From Deltaproteobacteria bacterium (GTDB taxonomy: Bacteria; Myxococcota_A; Polyangia; Polyangiales; Polyangiaceae): DNA of 64,000 bases. Position 1 is the first letter of the stretch. Each line of letters starts with the position of its first letter. The position numbers and the translations under genes were made by a program. The DNA lies in contig JACRCQ010000030.1 of assembly GCA_016218915.1 (NCBI GenBank), forward strand, positions 434,001-498,000, given 5' to 3'. Below, piece after piece: positions 18,066 through 26,743 of this stretch. The notes under the pieces were generated by a model that was not told the origin of the DNA, made no database searches, and saw only the letters and a list, made by a program, of their open reading frames with translations.

Positions 18066-18483
18066 CGCACCCCTCGTCTTGGACTTCGAGCGATGAAGCG
18101 GTGACGCGCGCGATCGCATCGGCGAGCGCATGAGTCCACGCCAGATAGTCGGTCTGATGCCTCCTTGAGAAAGCCACAACGATCGGCTCCTGGCCCTGGG
18201 CCTCAATCTGCAGGTAGATCCAGCCACACCCTCTCCCCGGGGTTCGGAACCGGAGGACCAGGACTTGAGATCGAGAAGCGACCCAAGCGATCTCGCCGTG
18301 ATCCGAAATGACCCCCGCAGTGCCGCTGCCAGCGTCACGCCACACTACGGTTGGGACTGAGGGAAGAGCCGCCCGAAACTTCTTTCGGACCTCGGGCGGT
18401 GTCAAAGCGTGCTGGGAAGACCCGCAATCGTTGATCCCCACTCCGAGGTCCGGTCGCCTTCGCAACAGCACCCAGTCCATCAC
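18058..18483 (-). CDS. Hypothetical protein
   Basis: 141 residues, family not recognised. Composition is ordinary and soluble, with strands such as VLVLRFRTPGRGCGWIYLQIE and a closing helix YLAWTHALADAIARV. It could be a small binding or chaperone-like protein; nothing catalytic is visible. The start is written as GTGATG, with the hydrolase stop TGA embedded (GTG at 18483, ATG at 18480), which is strong coupling to the upstream hydrolase. Confidence 0.6.
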   Translation of the reverse strand: MMDWVLLRRRPDLGVGINDCGSSQHALTPPEVRKKFRAALPSVPTVVWRDAGSGTAGVISDHGEIAWVASRSQVLVLRFRTPGRGCGWIYLQIEAQGQEPIVVAFSRRHQTDYLAWTHALADAIARVTASSLEVQDEGCDA

Positions 18484-19526
18484 TCACCTGACCTGGTCAG
18501 CTCACCGTCACCGGAGCGCGGGTCGAGACTCGGGCCTAGCGCCCGCTTGCCCGCCGCCTTCGCGAGGAACTCCTCGATCACCTTCGCCCACGCGTCCGCG
18601 TCCACGTCCAGGCTAGCCTGGTGACCCGCGTGATCGAACACATGGAATGACTTCGGACCGCGAAGTCCATCGAACACGGCCCGAGCTTCGGACGTCTTCA
18701 CTCGCTCGTCATCAGCGCCGTGCAGCACGAGCGTCGGGCAGGTCACTGCGGACGCGTAGTCGACCGGGTTGTGACGAAAGCCGTTGAAGCCGTTCTGCAT
18801 GCCGCCCCAGAAGACCAGCATGCGAGCCATGGGAAATGCGGGCACGTGCAGCATCGCAAAGCGGTGCTCGACCGTGGACAGCATGCGATCAAAGACCGCC
18901 TCCACAATCATGGCGCGCGGCGTGACATGCTCGACAGCCACAGCGCGAAGCACGGTCGCTGACCCCATGGAGAAGCCGTAGAGCAACGGCGAAGGCTCTG
19001 CGAGCGCATCGTTGATCCAGCGCACCGAAGCGACCACGTCGCGCGCTTCGTGGTAGCCGATGCTCGTGCGGTCGCCCTCCGAGCCGCCCGAGCCGCGCAG
19101 GTCGACCAGCACGCACGTCCAGCCGAGGTCGTAGAATCGTCGCGCGACCGGCAGCACCTGCTTCTTGCTCTCGGAGTACCCATGAACGAGCAGCACCACG
19201 CCGCGCGGCGCGGGATGACGAATCACCCAGAGCTCCAGGTCTCCTTCGTCGCCTTTGATCTTCACGGTCTCGAAGGCGAGGCCGAGGTCAGCGGGTGTGC
19301 GATCGTTGATCGGATGGGGCACGCGCGCGCCGAGCACGAGCGCACGCAGCTTGCCGGACCAGGTGATGTGCTCAGGCGCAGGCGTTCGTTCGCCAGCGGG
19401 AGCGAAGTGGGTGAACGCGCGAGCGTGCATGTAGGCGAGCCCTTGCATACCCACCGCGATCAGCAGGGTGAACGCGCCGAGGAGGCGGAGCCACGGGCGA
19501 CGGCGTTTGGGGTGGGCTGCCATCAC
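18480..19526 (-). CDS. Membrane-anchored alpha/beta hydrolase
   Basis: 348 residues. An N-terminal signal anchor (about 13-33) follows a basic KRRRPW stretch, so the enzyme sits on the outer side of the inner membrane. The alpha/beta-hydrolase triad is Ser in YGFSMGSA, Asp in LHGADDERV and His in FDHAGHQA; HGYSE forms the oxyanion turn. It resembles the BEM46/monoglyceride-lipase-like serine hydrolases; the substrate is unknown. The start region reads GTGATG with the upstream stop embedded, so translation is coupled to the GIDE-domain gene. Confidence 0.82.
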   Translation of the reverse strand: MMAAHPKRRRPWLRLLGAFTLLIAVGMQGLAYMHARAFTHFAPAGERTPAPEHITWSGKLRALVLGARVPHPINDRTPADLGLAFETVKIKGDEGDLELWVIRHPAPRGVVLLVHGYSESKKQVLPVARRFYDLGWTCVLVDLRGSGGSEGDRTSIGYHEARDVVASVRWINDALAEPSPLLYGFSMGSATVLRAVAVEHVTPRAMIVEAVFDRMLSTVEHRFAMLHVPAFPMARMLVFWGGMQNGFNGFRHNPVDYASAVTCPTLVLHGADDERVKTSEARAVFDGLRGPKSFHVFDHAGHQASLDVDADAWAKVIEEFLAKAAGKRALGPSLDPRSGDGELTRSGE

Positions 19527-20176
19527 TCACCATGCCTCTCCGGGCGCGCGGTCAATAGCACCTGCCCATCAGGCGGCGCGATCACGCGGAGCCGCTTTGC
19601 AGTGTCGCGATAGCCTGGCTCGGCCGTCGGCACTCCGGATGGATCGCTCTCCCAGTGCGCGATGCCGATGACCGCGAGCGTGTCCCCTGGCTCCAGCACC
19701 CACTCACGCACCATGAGGCCAACATTGAATCCGAGAGCGGTCGTGGTCTGTATCGATCGGGCTTTCAGGTACTCGACAACTCGGGGGGCGAGGGCGTTCA
19801 GGAATCCGCCTTGAAATGCCGTGCGCACCTCGAACTCGAACCTGGCCGCGCACGGGTCGATCCGAAGCAAGCCGGAGTCATCGCTCAACAGGAACGGGAC
19901 CGCTTCGCCTTCGGTGTGAAAAACCTCATCCGAATTGTACTGCGTCCAGGCGACCGTCACATCGTAGGCGAGCACCTCTCGACCGGACAGCGGCGCACGG
20001 ATTGACTCCTGGTCCGCCTTCATCTCACCCACGATCCGGACGAGTCGACCTTCCTCCGCATCGCGGATCGTGCAGCGCCGGATTGGATCCCGCGCGCCAC
20101 GCGCCACGCGGTTCACGGCGTAGAGCGCAACACCGCCGACCACCAACGTGCCAAGGATGACAACCTCCACGAACAC
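19523..20176 (-). CDS. GIDE-domain-like membrane protein
   Basis: 217 residues with an N-terminal membrane helix (3-22, VEVVILGTLVVGGVALYAVN). The core RLVRIVGEMKADQESIRAPLSG and LAYDVTV resembles the GIDE domain found in eukaryotic MULAN/MAPL and in many bacterial proteins, where a small beta domain follows the pattern GxVxxxxxxxxAPLSGRxCxxY. No RING finger is present. The second half continues with beta strands and ends in VIAPPDGQVLLTARPE. First gene of a four-gene coupled set. The function of bacterial GIDE proteins is not established. Confidence 0.65.
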   Translation of the reverse strand: MFVEVVILGTLVVGGVALYAVNRVARGARDPIRRCTIRDAEEGRLVRIVGEMKADQESIRAPLSGREVLAYDVTVAWTQYNSDEVFHTEGEAVPFLLSDDSGLLRIDPCAARFEFEVRTAFQGGFLNALAPRVVEYLKARSIQTTTALGFNVGLMVREWVLEPGDTLAVIGIAHWESDPSGVPTAEPGYRDTAKRLRVIAPPDGQVLLTARPERHGE

Positions 20177-20234
20177 GCGCGGAGCGTATCGCAGATGAGC
20201 GTGCGAGCGAAGGCGCGTACGTGAACGCCGTGCC

Positions 20235-20855
20235 CTAATCCGGCAGCTCGAACGACCCGACCGCTGGCATCCCCTCGAACCGATACGTGCTGATCAACAC
20301 TCCCTTTCCCGTCGTCTTCGTGCTCACCAGCTTCATCGCTGCTGGCCTCCCCTCGGGCCCGAACAGACGCTTGCCCTTTCCCAGCACCACGGGGAACTGG
20401 ATCAGATTGAGCTCGTCGACCAGACCGTGTCGCAGCAGGGTCTGCGCGAGCCCGCGGCTTCCGTGCACCTGAAGCTCACCAGGGTGCTCTCCCTTGAGCG
20501 CGCGGACCGCGTTCGCGACGTCGCCGTGCAGCAGCTTCGCGTTGTTCCACGTCACCGATGTGAGCGTGGTCGACGCCACATACTTCGGCAGCTTGTTCAG
20601 CGCCGTCGCGATCGGGTCCGACTGATCCTTCACCCGCGGCCAATGCCCTGCAAAGATCTCGTACGTCTTCCTTCCAAGCAGAAACGCGCTCGCCCTGCGA
20701 AATACCTCCACCACGAACGCGCCCCCGTCCGCGTCGAAGTAGGGAACGACCCATCCGCCGTACGCGAACCCACCGCTCGGGTCTTCGTTCGGTCCCCCGG
20801 GCGCCTGCATCACGCCATCCAACGAAACGAACGTGGTCATCGTGAGCTTGCTCAT
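20235..20855 (-). CDS. Dihydrofolate reductase / RibD C-terminal family protein
   Basis: 206 residues with the RibD C-terminal/DHFR fold. MTTFVSLDGVMQAPGGPNED (about 5-24) is the usual start of this YyaP/YwjB-like group, followed by LLGRKTYEIFAGHWP and VHGSRGLAQTLL. The ATG at 20855 has a strong site, GGAGGG, eight bases upstream. These proteins bind NADPH and probably reduce a pterin-like or other substrate, but few have proven activity. It is separated from the sulfatase gene upstream by 70 bases. Confidence 0.85.
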   Translation of the reverse strand: MSKLTMTTFVSLDGVMQAPGGPNEDPSGGFAYGGWVVPYFDADGGAFVVEVFRRASAFLLGRKTYEIFAGHWPRVKDQSDPIATALNKLPKYVASTTLTSVTWNNAKLLHGDVANAVRALKGEHPGELQVHGSRGLAQTLLRHGLVDELNLIQFPVVLGKGKRLFGPEGRPAAMKLVSTKTTGKGVLISTYRFEGMPAVGSFELPD

Positions 20856-20925
20856 GTCGGCATCCCTCCGAACAGTCTGTGGTGCGGCGCATCCCTTCTG
20901 CAAAGGGATCGCTTGAGCCGCACAC

Positions 20926-22887
20926 CTACCGCCGGAACGGCGGGCTGTACCCGTTCGCCCGATACGTCCGCGCATCGAAGAACGCCCGAAGCGTCGCGAG
21001 CGCTTCGTCGGATCGCCCGGGCTCCGCGTCGAACAGGTTGCGGCTCTCCCCGGGGTCGCGCACGAGATCGTAGACCTCCACGAACTTGCGCCGCTGATCC
21101 TCGATCACCTTGAGCCCGTCTGGCACATACAGCGCGCGCGCAAGGCGCGCCTCTGCGAACAGCGGACGGCTCAGCTCCGCCGGCTGCCCGCGAAGCAGAG
21201 GCACCAGGCTCTGCCCTCCAAACGTCGCAGGCGTTGCCACGCCGAACAGGTCCAGAAGGGTGGGGCCGAGATCCATGAGCCCCACGAGCTGATCCACGCG
21301 ACGCTGCGAGATTCCTGCGCCGCGCACGATCAGAGGAACCCGCAGGATCTCGTCGTAGAGCGTCTTGGTATGCTGATACCCGCCGTGCTCTCCAAACGCT
21401 TCGCCGTGATCCGAAGCGACGATGAGCAGCCACCGGTTGGGGAACTTGCGCTCGAGCAATCTCTCCACGCGCCCGACCTGCTCGTCAGCGACCGCGATCT
21501 CGGAGAGATATCGCTCTCGCTCCGTGCCATCCTTTCGACCGCGATCGTAGGGAGCATGCGGCTCGGTCAGGTGCGCGTAGGCGAAGAGCGGACCGTTGCC
21601 GCCACGCCCGAGACGATCCAGCATCCTGCCCACGACATCTGCTGCGGACGCGTGCTGCCGGCCTTCGGCGACCATGACCTCTTCGCGGAACCCAGGCGCG
21701 ATTCCGAACTCTCCTGCCTGGAAGTTGGTGGAGCAGAAGATCGCGGTCTGCACGCCGTGGTCGGACAGGAGCTTTGGAAAGCGCGGCGACGGATCGTCGG
21801 CCGGGTACAAGAAGCGCGTGGCTCCGACCCCATGCTCGGTCCAGCGCATCTCCGAGTAGTACCGCCCGCTGAACATCGCAGTCAGCGTGGTCGCGGTCTG
21901 CGCTCCTGGTGCCACCACGCGCGTGAAGCGAACGCCGCGTCGCTTGAGCCCTGTGAGCGAGGGAAAGAGCGCATCGTTGGCAGGATCCTCGAGCACGTCC
22001 GCGCGGACCGCATCGATCGTGAGCAGCACCACGACCGGGGGTGACGGCAGAAGTGGCGGCGTGGTCGGCGCGACGTCAGGAAGCTTGGATCGATCCGCGA
22101 GCCACGCAGAAGTGCGCGGCGAGACCGGGGCATGGAGCTCGGGCGCGCGCCAGAGCGTAGTGGCAAGCACCCAGGGCGCTAGCGCACAAGGCTGACGAAA
22201 GAGCTGGATGCGAACCGAGTTGGGCGGGGGCACGGCGATTCCGAAGACTGCCGCAGAAGCGAGAGCCGCGAACGCGCTGCGCGCGCGCGGACCTCGAGCG
22301 AGGCTCTCCACCCAGGGCGCGATCGATGCGCCTGCCAGCGTGGCTGCTCCCCACGAGATCGAGCAGTGCAGCCCAAAGTAGTCATCGGGCAGGAGAAGAT
22401 GGTTGACGACCATCGCGGCCACGGCGATCGCGACAGGAATCAGCCGCAGCCGCGGGAAGCGCGACAGCCCGGTGCCGATCAGGTGAAGCGCCGGAATGCC
22501 CACACCGGTGAGCGTCAGGAACAGCGCGTAGAGCGGGACGTGGATGCGTCCACCCATGGGGCCGAGCGCCTGGCGCCACAGATCAAACCCGAGCGATTGG
22601 GATTGGATCCAGGTTGCTGCAGCGGCGTAGAGGATCAAGACGACCCAACGGGGCAGGGGAGCCAGGGCGATCAACGCTCCGAGCGTGGCAGCCGCAGCGG
22701 CGCCGACACCGATCGTCTCGGTTGCGTCGAAGAGGTGATGCGCGATGCGAAGCGGCAGGTCACCGTGCGGTCGCGGGACGGTGAAAGCGATGGCAACTGC
22801 GTTCACGAAGGCGAGGAGGGCAAAGCCGGCGAGCAGGCCACAGGCGGCTCGGAGGGCAAGGGCTCGCCTTCTGCCCGTCGCATCCAT
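20926..22887 (-). CDS. Membrane sulfatase-fold hydrolase/transferase with Thr at nucleophile site
   Basis: 653 residues. The N-terminal 220 residues hold about six membrane helices; the rest is an alkaline-phosphatase/sulfatase catalytic domain facing the periplasm. Metal-site motifs are LLTIDAVRADVL (D292) and VASDHGEAFGEHGGYQHT. Where sulfatases have the formylglycine Cys/Ser in C/SxPxR, this protein reads GAQTATTLTAMFSG, with T331 aligned to the nucleophile. That suggests a transferase or phosphohydrolase in the manner of LtaS/EptA rather than a formylglycine-dependent sulfatase. Its ATG shares a base with the ORF6N gene stop (TGATG). Confidence 0.8.
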   Translation of the reverse strand: MDATGRRRALALRAACGLLAGFALLAFVNAVAIAFTVPRPHGDLPLRIAHHLFDATETIGVGAAAAATLGALIALAPLPRWVVLILYAAAATWIQSQSLGFDLWRQALGPMGGRIHVPLYALFLTLTGVGIPALHLIGTGLSRFPRLRLIPVAIAVAAMVVNHLLLPDDYFGLHCSISWGAATLAGASIAPWVESLARGPRARSAFAALASAAVFGIAVPPPNSVRIQLFRQPCALAPWVLATTLWRAPELHAPVSPRTSAWLADRSKLPDVAPTTPPLLPSPPVVVLLTIDAVRADVLEDPANDALFPSLTGLKRRGVRFTRVVAPGAQTATTLTAMFSGRYYSEMRWTEHGVGATRFLYPADDPSPRFPKLLSDHGVQTAIFCSTNFQAGEFGIAPGFREEVMVAEGRQHASAADVVGRMLDRLGRGGNGPLFAYAHLTEPHAPYDRGRKDGTERERYLSEIAVADEQVGRVERLLERKFPNRWLLIVASDHGEAFGEHGGYQHTKTLYDEILRVPLIVRGAGISQRRVDQLVGLMDLGPTLLDLFGVATPATFGGQSLVPLLRGQPAELSRPLFAEARLARALYVPDGLKVIEDQRRKFVEVYDLVRDPGESRNLFDAEPGRSDEALATLRAFFDARTYRANGYSPPFRR

Positions 22888-23408
22888 CAGGGGGCGAACC
22901 CGATCCGCCGCTTCGTCCCAGGGCCGGGTCCCATGAGTTGCCGGATCGCGTCGAACACGACCTTGAACTGCGCGTCGTACTTCTTCTCGAGGCGGGCCAG
23001 CTTTGCCGCAAGCTCGGCGTTGGCTCCGAGCATGCTTCGCAGTTGAACGAACGCGCGCATGATCGCGATATTGACATCGACTGCGCGCCGACTGTGCAGA
23101 ACCCCGGAAAGCATGGCAACGCCCTGCTCGGTGAAGGCGTACGGCGGATACTTGCGGTGTTGCCCGCGACCGGTCTTTAAGATCACAGATTGTGATCTTA
23201 GAGCGCGCGCCTCCTCGGGCGTGAGCTGGAACATGAAATCAGCTGGAAAACGATCCGCGTTGCGCTTTACGGCCTGCACCAACTCGCGGGTCTCGACTTC
23301 GTAGAGCTCGGCAAGCTTGTCGTCGAGCATCACCCTGTGACCGCGGATGAGCAGGATGGCGTGTGCGACCAGGTCGGCAGAAACGAGGGCTGTCGATGGC
23401 GTCGTCAT
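22887..23408 (-). CDS. ORF6N-domain DNA-binding protein
   Basis: 173 residues. The ORF6N domain (about 10-100) shows [22 protein letters not shown], broken by eye into the usual blocks, then [15 protein letters not shown], and [18 protein letters not shown], a very well conserved signature. A coiled-coil C-terminal end (about 125-160) follows. ORF6N proteins are common in phages and in chromosomal islands and are thought to bind DNA as regulators. The ATG at 23408 gives [10 protein letters not shown]; longer starts lie in unconserved sequence. The stop overlaps the sulfatase start (TGATG). Confidence 0.85.
   Translation of the reverse strand: MTTPSTALVSADLVAHAILLIRGHRVMLDDKLAELYEVETRELVQAVKRNADRFPADFMFQLTPEEARALRSQSVILKTGRGQHRKYPPYAFTEQGVAMLSGVLHSRRAVDVNIAIMRAFVQLRSMLGANAELAAKLARLEKKYDAQFKVVFDAIRQLMGPGPGTKRRIGFAP
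23178..23200. repeat. Perfect palindrome inside the ORF6N gene
   Basis: TAAGATCACA-GAT-TGTGATCTTA: ten-base arms with a three-base spacer, in the part of the gene encoding SQSVILK. It is notably AT-rich against its surroundings. It could be an operator for the gene's own product, but codons for a conserved peptide may produce it by chance. Confidence 0.3.
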
Positions 23409-23846
23409 GTCCCGGTGCCGATGGATACCGCCGACCCGCGGGCAAGGGAAGGCGCGGCGCCGCACGAAGAAAAGGATTGGCGGTCCCTGCGGTCAGCGAA
23501 TGGCGGTGTTTCACGCGCGGAACTTGATGCACGGGCAAGCGTCGGTGATGAAGGGAGGCGCGGTGCTTCGTGGATGCAGCCAACCCGGCTGACACAGGCG
23601 CCGTCACGCCGCGCAAAGCGACACCCGATGCATCCGCGGCACGACTCGTGGGTGTCACTCTCGACACCACTTAAGAACTTCGCATCACCCACTTAACACC
23701 GTTGACCCGCGCGCTGGTGTTCGATACTAACGACGCCAAGACGCGCCCTGCGGCCGGTGTTCCCGGAGCAGGGCGCGAGTCATTTCAGCACCCTTCCTGT
23801 GGACAAAAAGGGGGGTTGCCTGTGGAGACCCTGGGGGAAAGTCCGG
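23409..23846. other. Long intergenic region between ORF6N gene and dnaB
   Basis: 438 bases with no gene I can support; small frames on both strands show no family features. It carries a short inverted repeat, GTGTC-ACTCTC-GACAC, near 23650-23665, the proposed dnaB promoter at 23702-23730, and G/A-rich sequence just before dnaB. Confidence 0.45.
23702..23730 (+). promoter_or_regulatory. Putative sigma-70 promoter for dnaB
   Basis: -35 TTGACC at 23702-23707 and -10 TACTAA at 23725-23730, spaced by 17 bases, about 116 bases ahead of the dnaB ATG. The -35 matches five of six consensus bases; the -10 is weak. Confidence 0.4.
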
Positions 23847-25331
23847 ATGCCCATGGATTCACGCGCTGGTTGGAAGAACAGAGGCGAGGAGCGCAATGAG
23901 CTCAAGCCTTCGGAAGGGCGCGTTCCGCCCAATGACCTCGACGCCGAGGCCGCGATCCTCTCTGCCATCTTCCTGTCGCGCGACAACCTCGACAAGATGA
24001 TGTCGATCCTGTCCGCGGATCACTTCTACAGCGACGCGAACCGACGCATCTTCGAGGCCCAGCTCGACCTGCACACCGTGGGGCGTCCCATCGACGTGGT
24101 CACGGTCAAGAGCTGGCTCGCAGACCGCGATCTGCTGTCTCGCGTGGGAGGAGTGCAGTATCTCGCGCAGATCATCGATGCCGTGCCTGCGATCGCGAAC
24201 GTCGACGACTACGCGCGCACCGTGCGCGAGAAGTGGCGGCTTCGTCAGCTGATTGGCACCTGCCAGCGCGTGTCGGCCGAGGGGTATTCCGCGGTCGAGA
24301 ACGCGCAGGGGTTCATCGATCAGGCAGAGCAGGACATCTACGCGATCGCACGCACGCCGGAGTCGACCACGGTGCAGTCGCTCAAGGAGGTCATCCAGAA
24401 GACCTTCGTGCAGCTGACCGAGTCGTACCAGCGCGGCAGCAGGATCACGGGCGTGCCGACCGGGTTCACCAAGCTCGACGGTCTGCTCGGCGGGCTGCAC
24501 GACGGCGACCTGCTGATCGTCGCTGCTCGCCCTGGCATGGGCAAGACCTCGCTCGTTCTGAACATGGCGACCAACGTGGCGCTGCCGAAGCTGGTGGAGA
24601 CCGAGGGCGACGACGACACAGCAGGCAACGTGCGTCAGGAAGCCGGGCACGGCGTTGCGGTGTTCTCGCTCGAAATGCCGCGCGAGCAGCTTGCGGCGCG
24701 CATGCTCTGCTCCGAGGCGCGGGTCGATGCTTCCAAGCTTCGCACCGGCGATCTGAACAAGGACGACTGGACGCGACTGACCAAGGCAGCGGCCGAGCTT
24801 GCGAAGCTGCCGATCTGGATCGACGACTGCTCGAACCTGTCGGTGTTGGATCTGCGCGGCAAGGTGCGTCGCATCCAGGCGCTGGTCTCGAGCAAGGAAG
24901 CGCCGCCGCTGGGCCTGGTGGTGGTGGACTACCTGCAGCTGATGCAGGGCAACCCGAGAGCCAACAGCCGCGAGCAGCAGATCAGCGAGATCTCGCGCAA
25001 CCTCAAGATGCTCGCCAAGGATCTTCACGTACCGGTGATCGCGCTGTCCCAGCTCAACCGCGCGGTCGAGACGCGCGGAACCAAGGACAAGCGTCCGCAG
25101 CTTTCGGACCTGCGCGAGTCAGGCGCCATCGAGCAGGACGCTGACACGATCATCTTCATCTACCGGGACGACTACTACGAGAAGGACAACCCTGAGGTCG
25201 CGGGGCTTGCGGAGCTGATCGTGGCCAAGCAGCGCAACGGGCCGACAGGTGCGGTCAAGGTGCGGTTCACCAAGGCGTGCACGCGGTTCGACAACCTGGC
25301 TGGCGAGGAGTACGACGATCTCCCGGGCTGA
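23847..25331 (+). CDS. dnaB: Replicative DNA helicase DnaB
   Basis: 494-residue hexameric replication-fork helicase. The N-terminal primase-interacting domain begins around PPNDLDAEAAILSAIF (about 27-42). The RecA-like domain has Walker A ARPGMGKTS (K233) and Walker B LVVVDYLQLMQG, then LSQLNRAVETR and SDLRESGAIEQDAD, the standard DnaB blocks. An acidic insert of about 19 residues (247-267, including ETEGDDDTAGN) separates the Walker A helix from strand VAVFSLEMP; E. coli DnaB lacks it. No intein is present. ATG at 23847 has GGGGGA about eight bases upstream; a second ATG two codons later is possible. Confidence 0.96.
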   Translation: MPMDSRAGWKNRGEERNELKPSEGRVPPNDLDAEAAILSAIFLSRDNLDKMMSILSADHFYSDANRRIFEAQLDLHTVGRPIDVVTVKSWLADRDLLSRVGGVQYLAQIIDAVPAIANVDDYARTVREKWRLRQLIGTCQRVSAEGYSAVENAQGFIDQAEQDIYAIARTPESTTVQSLKEVIQKTFVQLTESYQRGSRITGVPTGFTKLDGLLGGLHDGDLLIVAARPGMGKTSLVLNMATNVALPKLVETEGDDDTAGNVRQEAGHGVAVFSLEMPREQLAARMLCSEARVDASKLRTGDLNKDDWTRLTKAAAELAKLPIWIDDCSNLSVLDLRGKVRRIQALVSSKEAPPLGLVVVDYLQLMQGNPRANSREQQISEISRNLKMLAKDLHVPVIALSQLNRAVETRGTKDKRPQLSDLRESGAIEQDADTIIFIYRDDYYEKDNPEVAGLAELIVAKQRNGPTGAVKVRFTKACTRFDNLAGEEYDDLPG

Positions 25332-25334
25332 CGC

Positions 25335-26255
25335 GTGACCACGGTACTGAAGATCGATCCCAAGCATCCGCAGCAGGAGCTGATCCTGCAGGCGGCGGAG
25401 GTTCTACGGGGCGGCGGGCTGGTCGCGTTTCCGACCGAGACCGTGTATGGGCTCGGTGCCATCGCGACCGATGCCAAGGCGACAGCGCGCATCTTCGAGG
25501 CCAAGGAGCGTCCGGCCACAAGTCCGCTCATCGTGCACGTTGCGTCGATCGCGCAGGCGGCGAGATTCGCAGCGCGCTGGCCGGACGAAGCGCGCGCGCT
25601 CGCCGATGCGTTCTGGCCCGGTCCGCTGAGCATCGTGCTGGGCAAGTCGCCAATCGTGCCCGCGGCCGTGAGCGGGGGAGGCGAGACGGTCGCGATGCGT
25701 GCGCCAGCGCACCCGGTTGCGGTTGCGCTGATCGAAGCCCTGGGCGAGGGGATCGCAGCACCGAGCGCGAATCGATCCTCGAGGCTGCCGCCTGTTCGAG
25801 CCGAGCATGTGCTCAAAGGGCTGGATGGGCGGATCGACCTGGTGCTGGACGCGGGCGCATGTCCGGGCGGGCTCGAGTCGACGGTCTTGGATCTCTCAGG
25901 AGCCAAGCCGAGGGTCCTGCGTCGCGGGGCGATCAGCCTTGCCAGGATTGCGTCTCTTGTGGAGGTCGAAGATGCATCGCGGCCCGCGTCCGAAGATTCG
26001 AGCGGATGGATTCGCATGGCGCCGGTGGGCGAGTTCGAGTTCACCGAAGTGCGGTCGGGAGCGATTCTGGTGCGCGAGCGCGCGCTGGCCGAAGGGGTGG
26101 CGGTGCGGGTGCTAGGCGAAGATGCGCGGGCGTACGCATCGAGGATGTACGACGCGCTGCACGAGCTGGAGGATGCGGGGTGCGAGGTGGTGTGGATCGA
26201 GCAGCTTCCAGCGGGGAGCGATTGGGATGCGATTCGCGATCGGTTGCGTCGCTAG
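25335..26255 (+). CDS. Threonylcarbamoyl-AMP synthase (Sua5/YwlC type)
   Basis: 306 residues. It makes threonylcarbamoyl-AMP from threonine, bicarbonate and ATP for the t6A37 modification of ANN-decoding tRNAs. The YrdC domain covers about 10-195, with GGLVAFPTETVYGLG, KERPATSPLIVHV, ALADAFWPGPL, VAMRAPAHPVA and APSANRSS. The remaining 100 residues form the Sua5 C-terminal domain, absent from short TsaC proteins. The GTG at 25335 lies three bases after the dnaB stop, and the first residues MTTVLKIDP fit the family. Confidence 0.93.
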   Translation: MTTVLKIDPKHPQQELILQAAEVLRGGGLVAFPTETVYGLGAIATDAKATARIFEAKERPATSPLIVHVASIAQAARFAARWPDEARALADAFWPGPLSIVLGKSPIVPAAVSGGGETVAMRAPAHPVAVALIEALGEGIAAPSANRSSRLPPVRAEHVLKGLDGRIDLVLDAGACPGGLESTVLDLSGAKPRVLRRGAISLARIASLVEVEDASRPASEDSSGWIRMAPVGEFEFTEVRSGAILVRERALAEGVAVRVLGEDARAYASRMYDALHELEDAGCEVVWIEQLPAGSDWDAIRDRLRR

Positions 26256-26265
26256 AAAGCACAAT

Positions 26266-26287
26266 GCCCCGAGCCGGAGCTCGAGGC
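26266..26287 (-). terminator. Hairpin at the 3' end of rnpB
   Basis: On the minus strand GCCTCGAGC-TCCG-GCTCGGGGC forms a nine-pair stem (one G-U) with a four-base loop directly after the rnpB 3' end. The downstream U content is poor (ATTGTGCTTTC), so it may be a weak terminator or a processing boundary. It also sits just after the stop of the convergent Sua5 gene. Confidence 0.5.
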
Positions 26288-26290
26288 ACT

Positions 26291-26684
26291 GCGGTCGCAG
26301 GAGATCATAAGCCGAGTTCTGTTCTGCGCCGCGGTCGCCCACGGTGCAGCAGCGATCATTCCTCTAGGACGCCCGTTGCCGGGACGTCTCATCAGCAGCC
26401 AACCCTGGGACTCGGGCGGGCGACCCTTCCACGCCTTTCGGCGCATCGTCCCTCTACGCGGCCTTGCTCCGGGTGGGGTTTGCCTTGCCGCTGGCGTTAC
26501 CGTCAGCGCGGTGGGCTCTTACCCCGCCGTTTCACCCTTGCGTGCGCCGAAGCGCCCGCGGTCTGTTTTCTGTTGCACTGTCCTTGAGGTCACCCTCACC
26601 GGGCGTTACCCGGCACCCTGCCCTGTGGAGCTCGGACTTTCCTCCCGCCTTGCGGCCGGCGATCACCTGTTCTTCTGCGACCGC
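26291..26684 (-). ncRNA. rnpB: RNase P RNA (bacterial type A)
   Basis: Catalytic RNA that matures tRNA 5' ends. Read on the minus strand, about 394 nucleotides. The closing helix P1 pairs GCGGTCGCAG (5' end, 26684-26675) with CTGCGACCGC (3' end, 26300-26291). Universal segments are present in order: GAGGAAAGTCCGAGCTCC, CAGTGCAACAGA, GGTAAGAGCCCACCGC, CCCGGAGCAAGGC, AGAGGAATGATCG and ACAGAACTCGGCTTA. Their order and spacing match type A RNAs such as that of E. coli. A promoter and a hairpin flank it. Confidence 0.95.
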
Positions 26685-26687
26685 TGC

Positions 26688-26716
26688 ATTGTCGTGCCTG
26701 GGCGGGGAGCGCGCAA
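26688..26716 (-). promoter_or_regulatory. Putative sigma-70 promoter for rnpB
   Basis: On the minus strand, -35 TTGCGC (26716-26711), a 17-base spacer, and -10 GACAAT (26693-26688). Initiation about seven bases on would fall at the start of helix P1 of the RNA, which supports the call although both hexamers are imperfect. Confidence 0.5.
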
Positions 26717-26743
26717 GCGCGGTCATGGGACCTGGGGAGCTGC

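Noticed and set aside
23239-23670. 143-residue minus-strand frame across the ORF6N start
   Set aside because: Overlaps the well-supported ORF6N gene in another frame and shows no conserved features.
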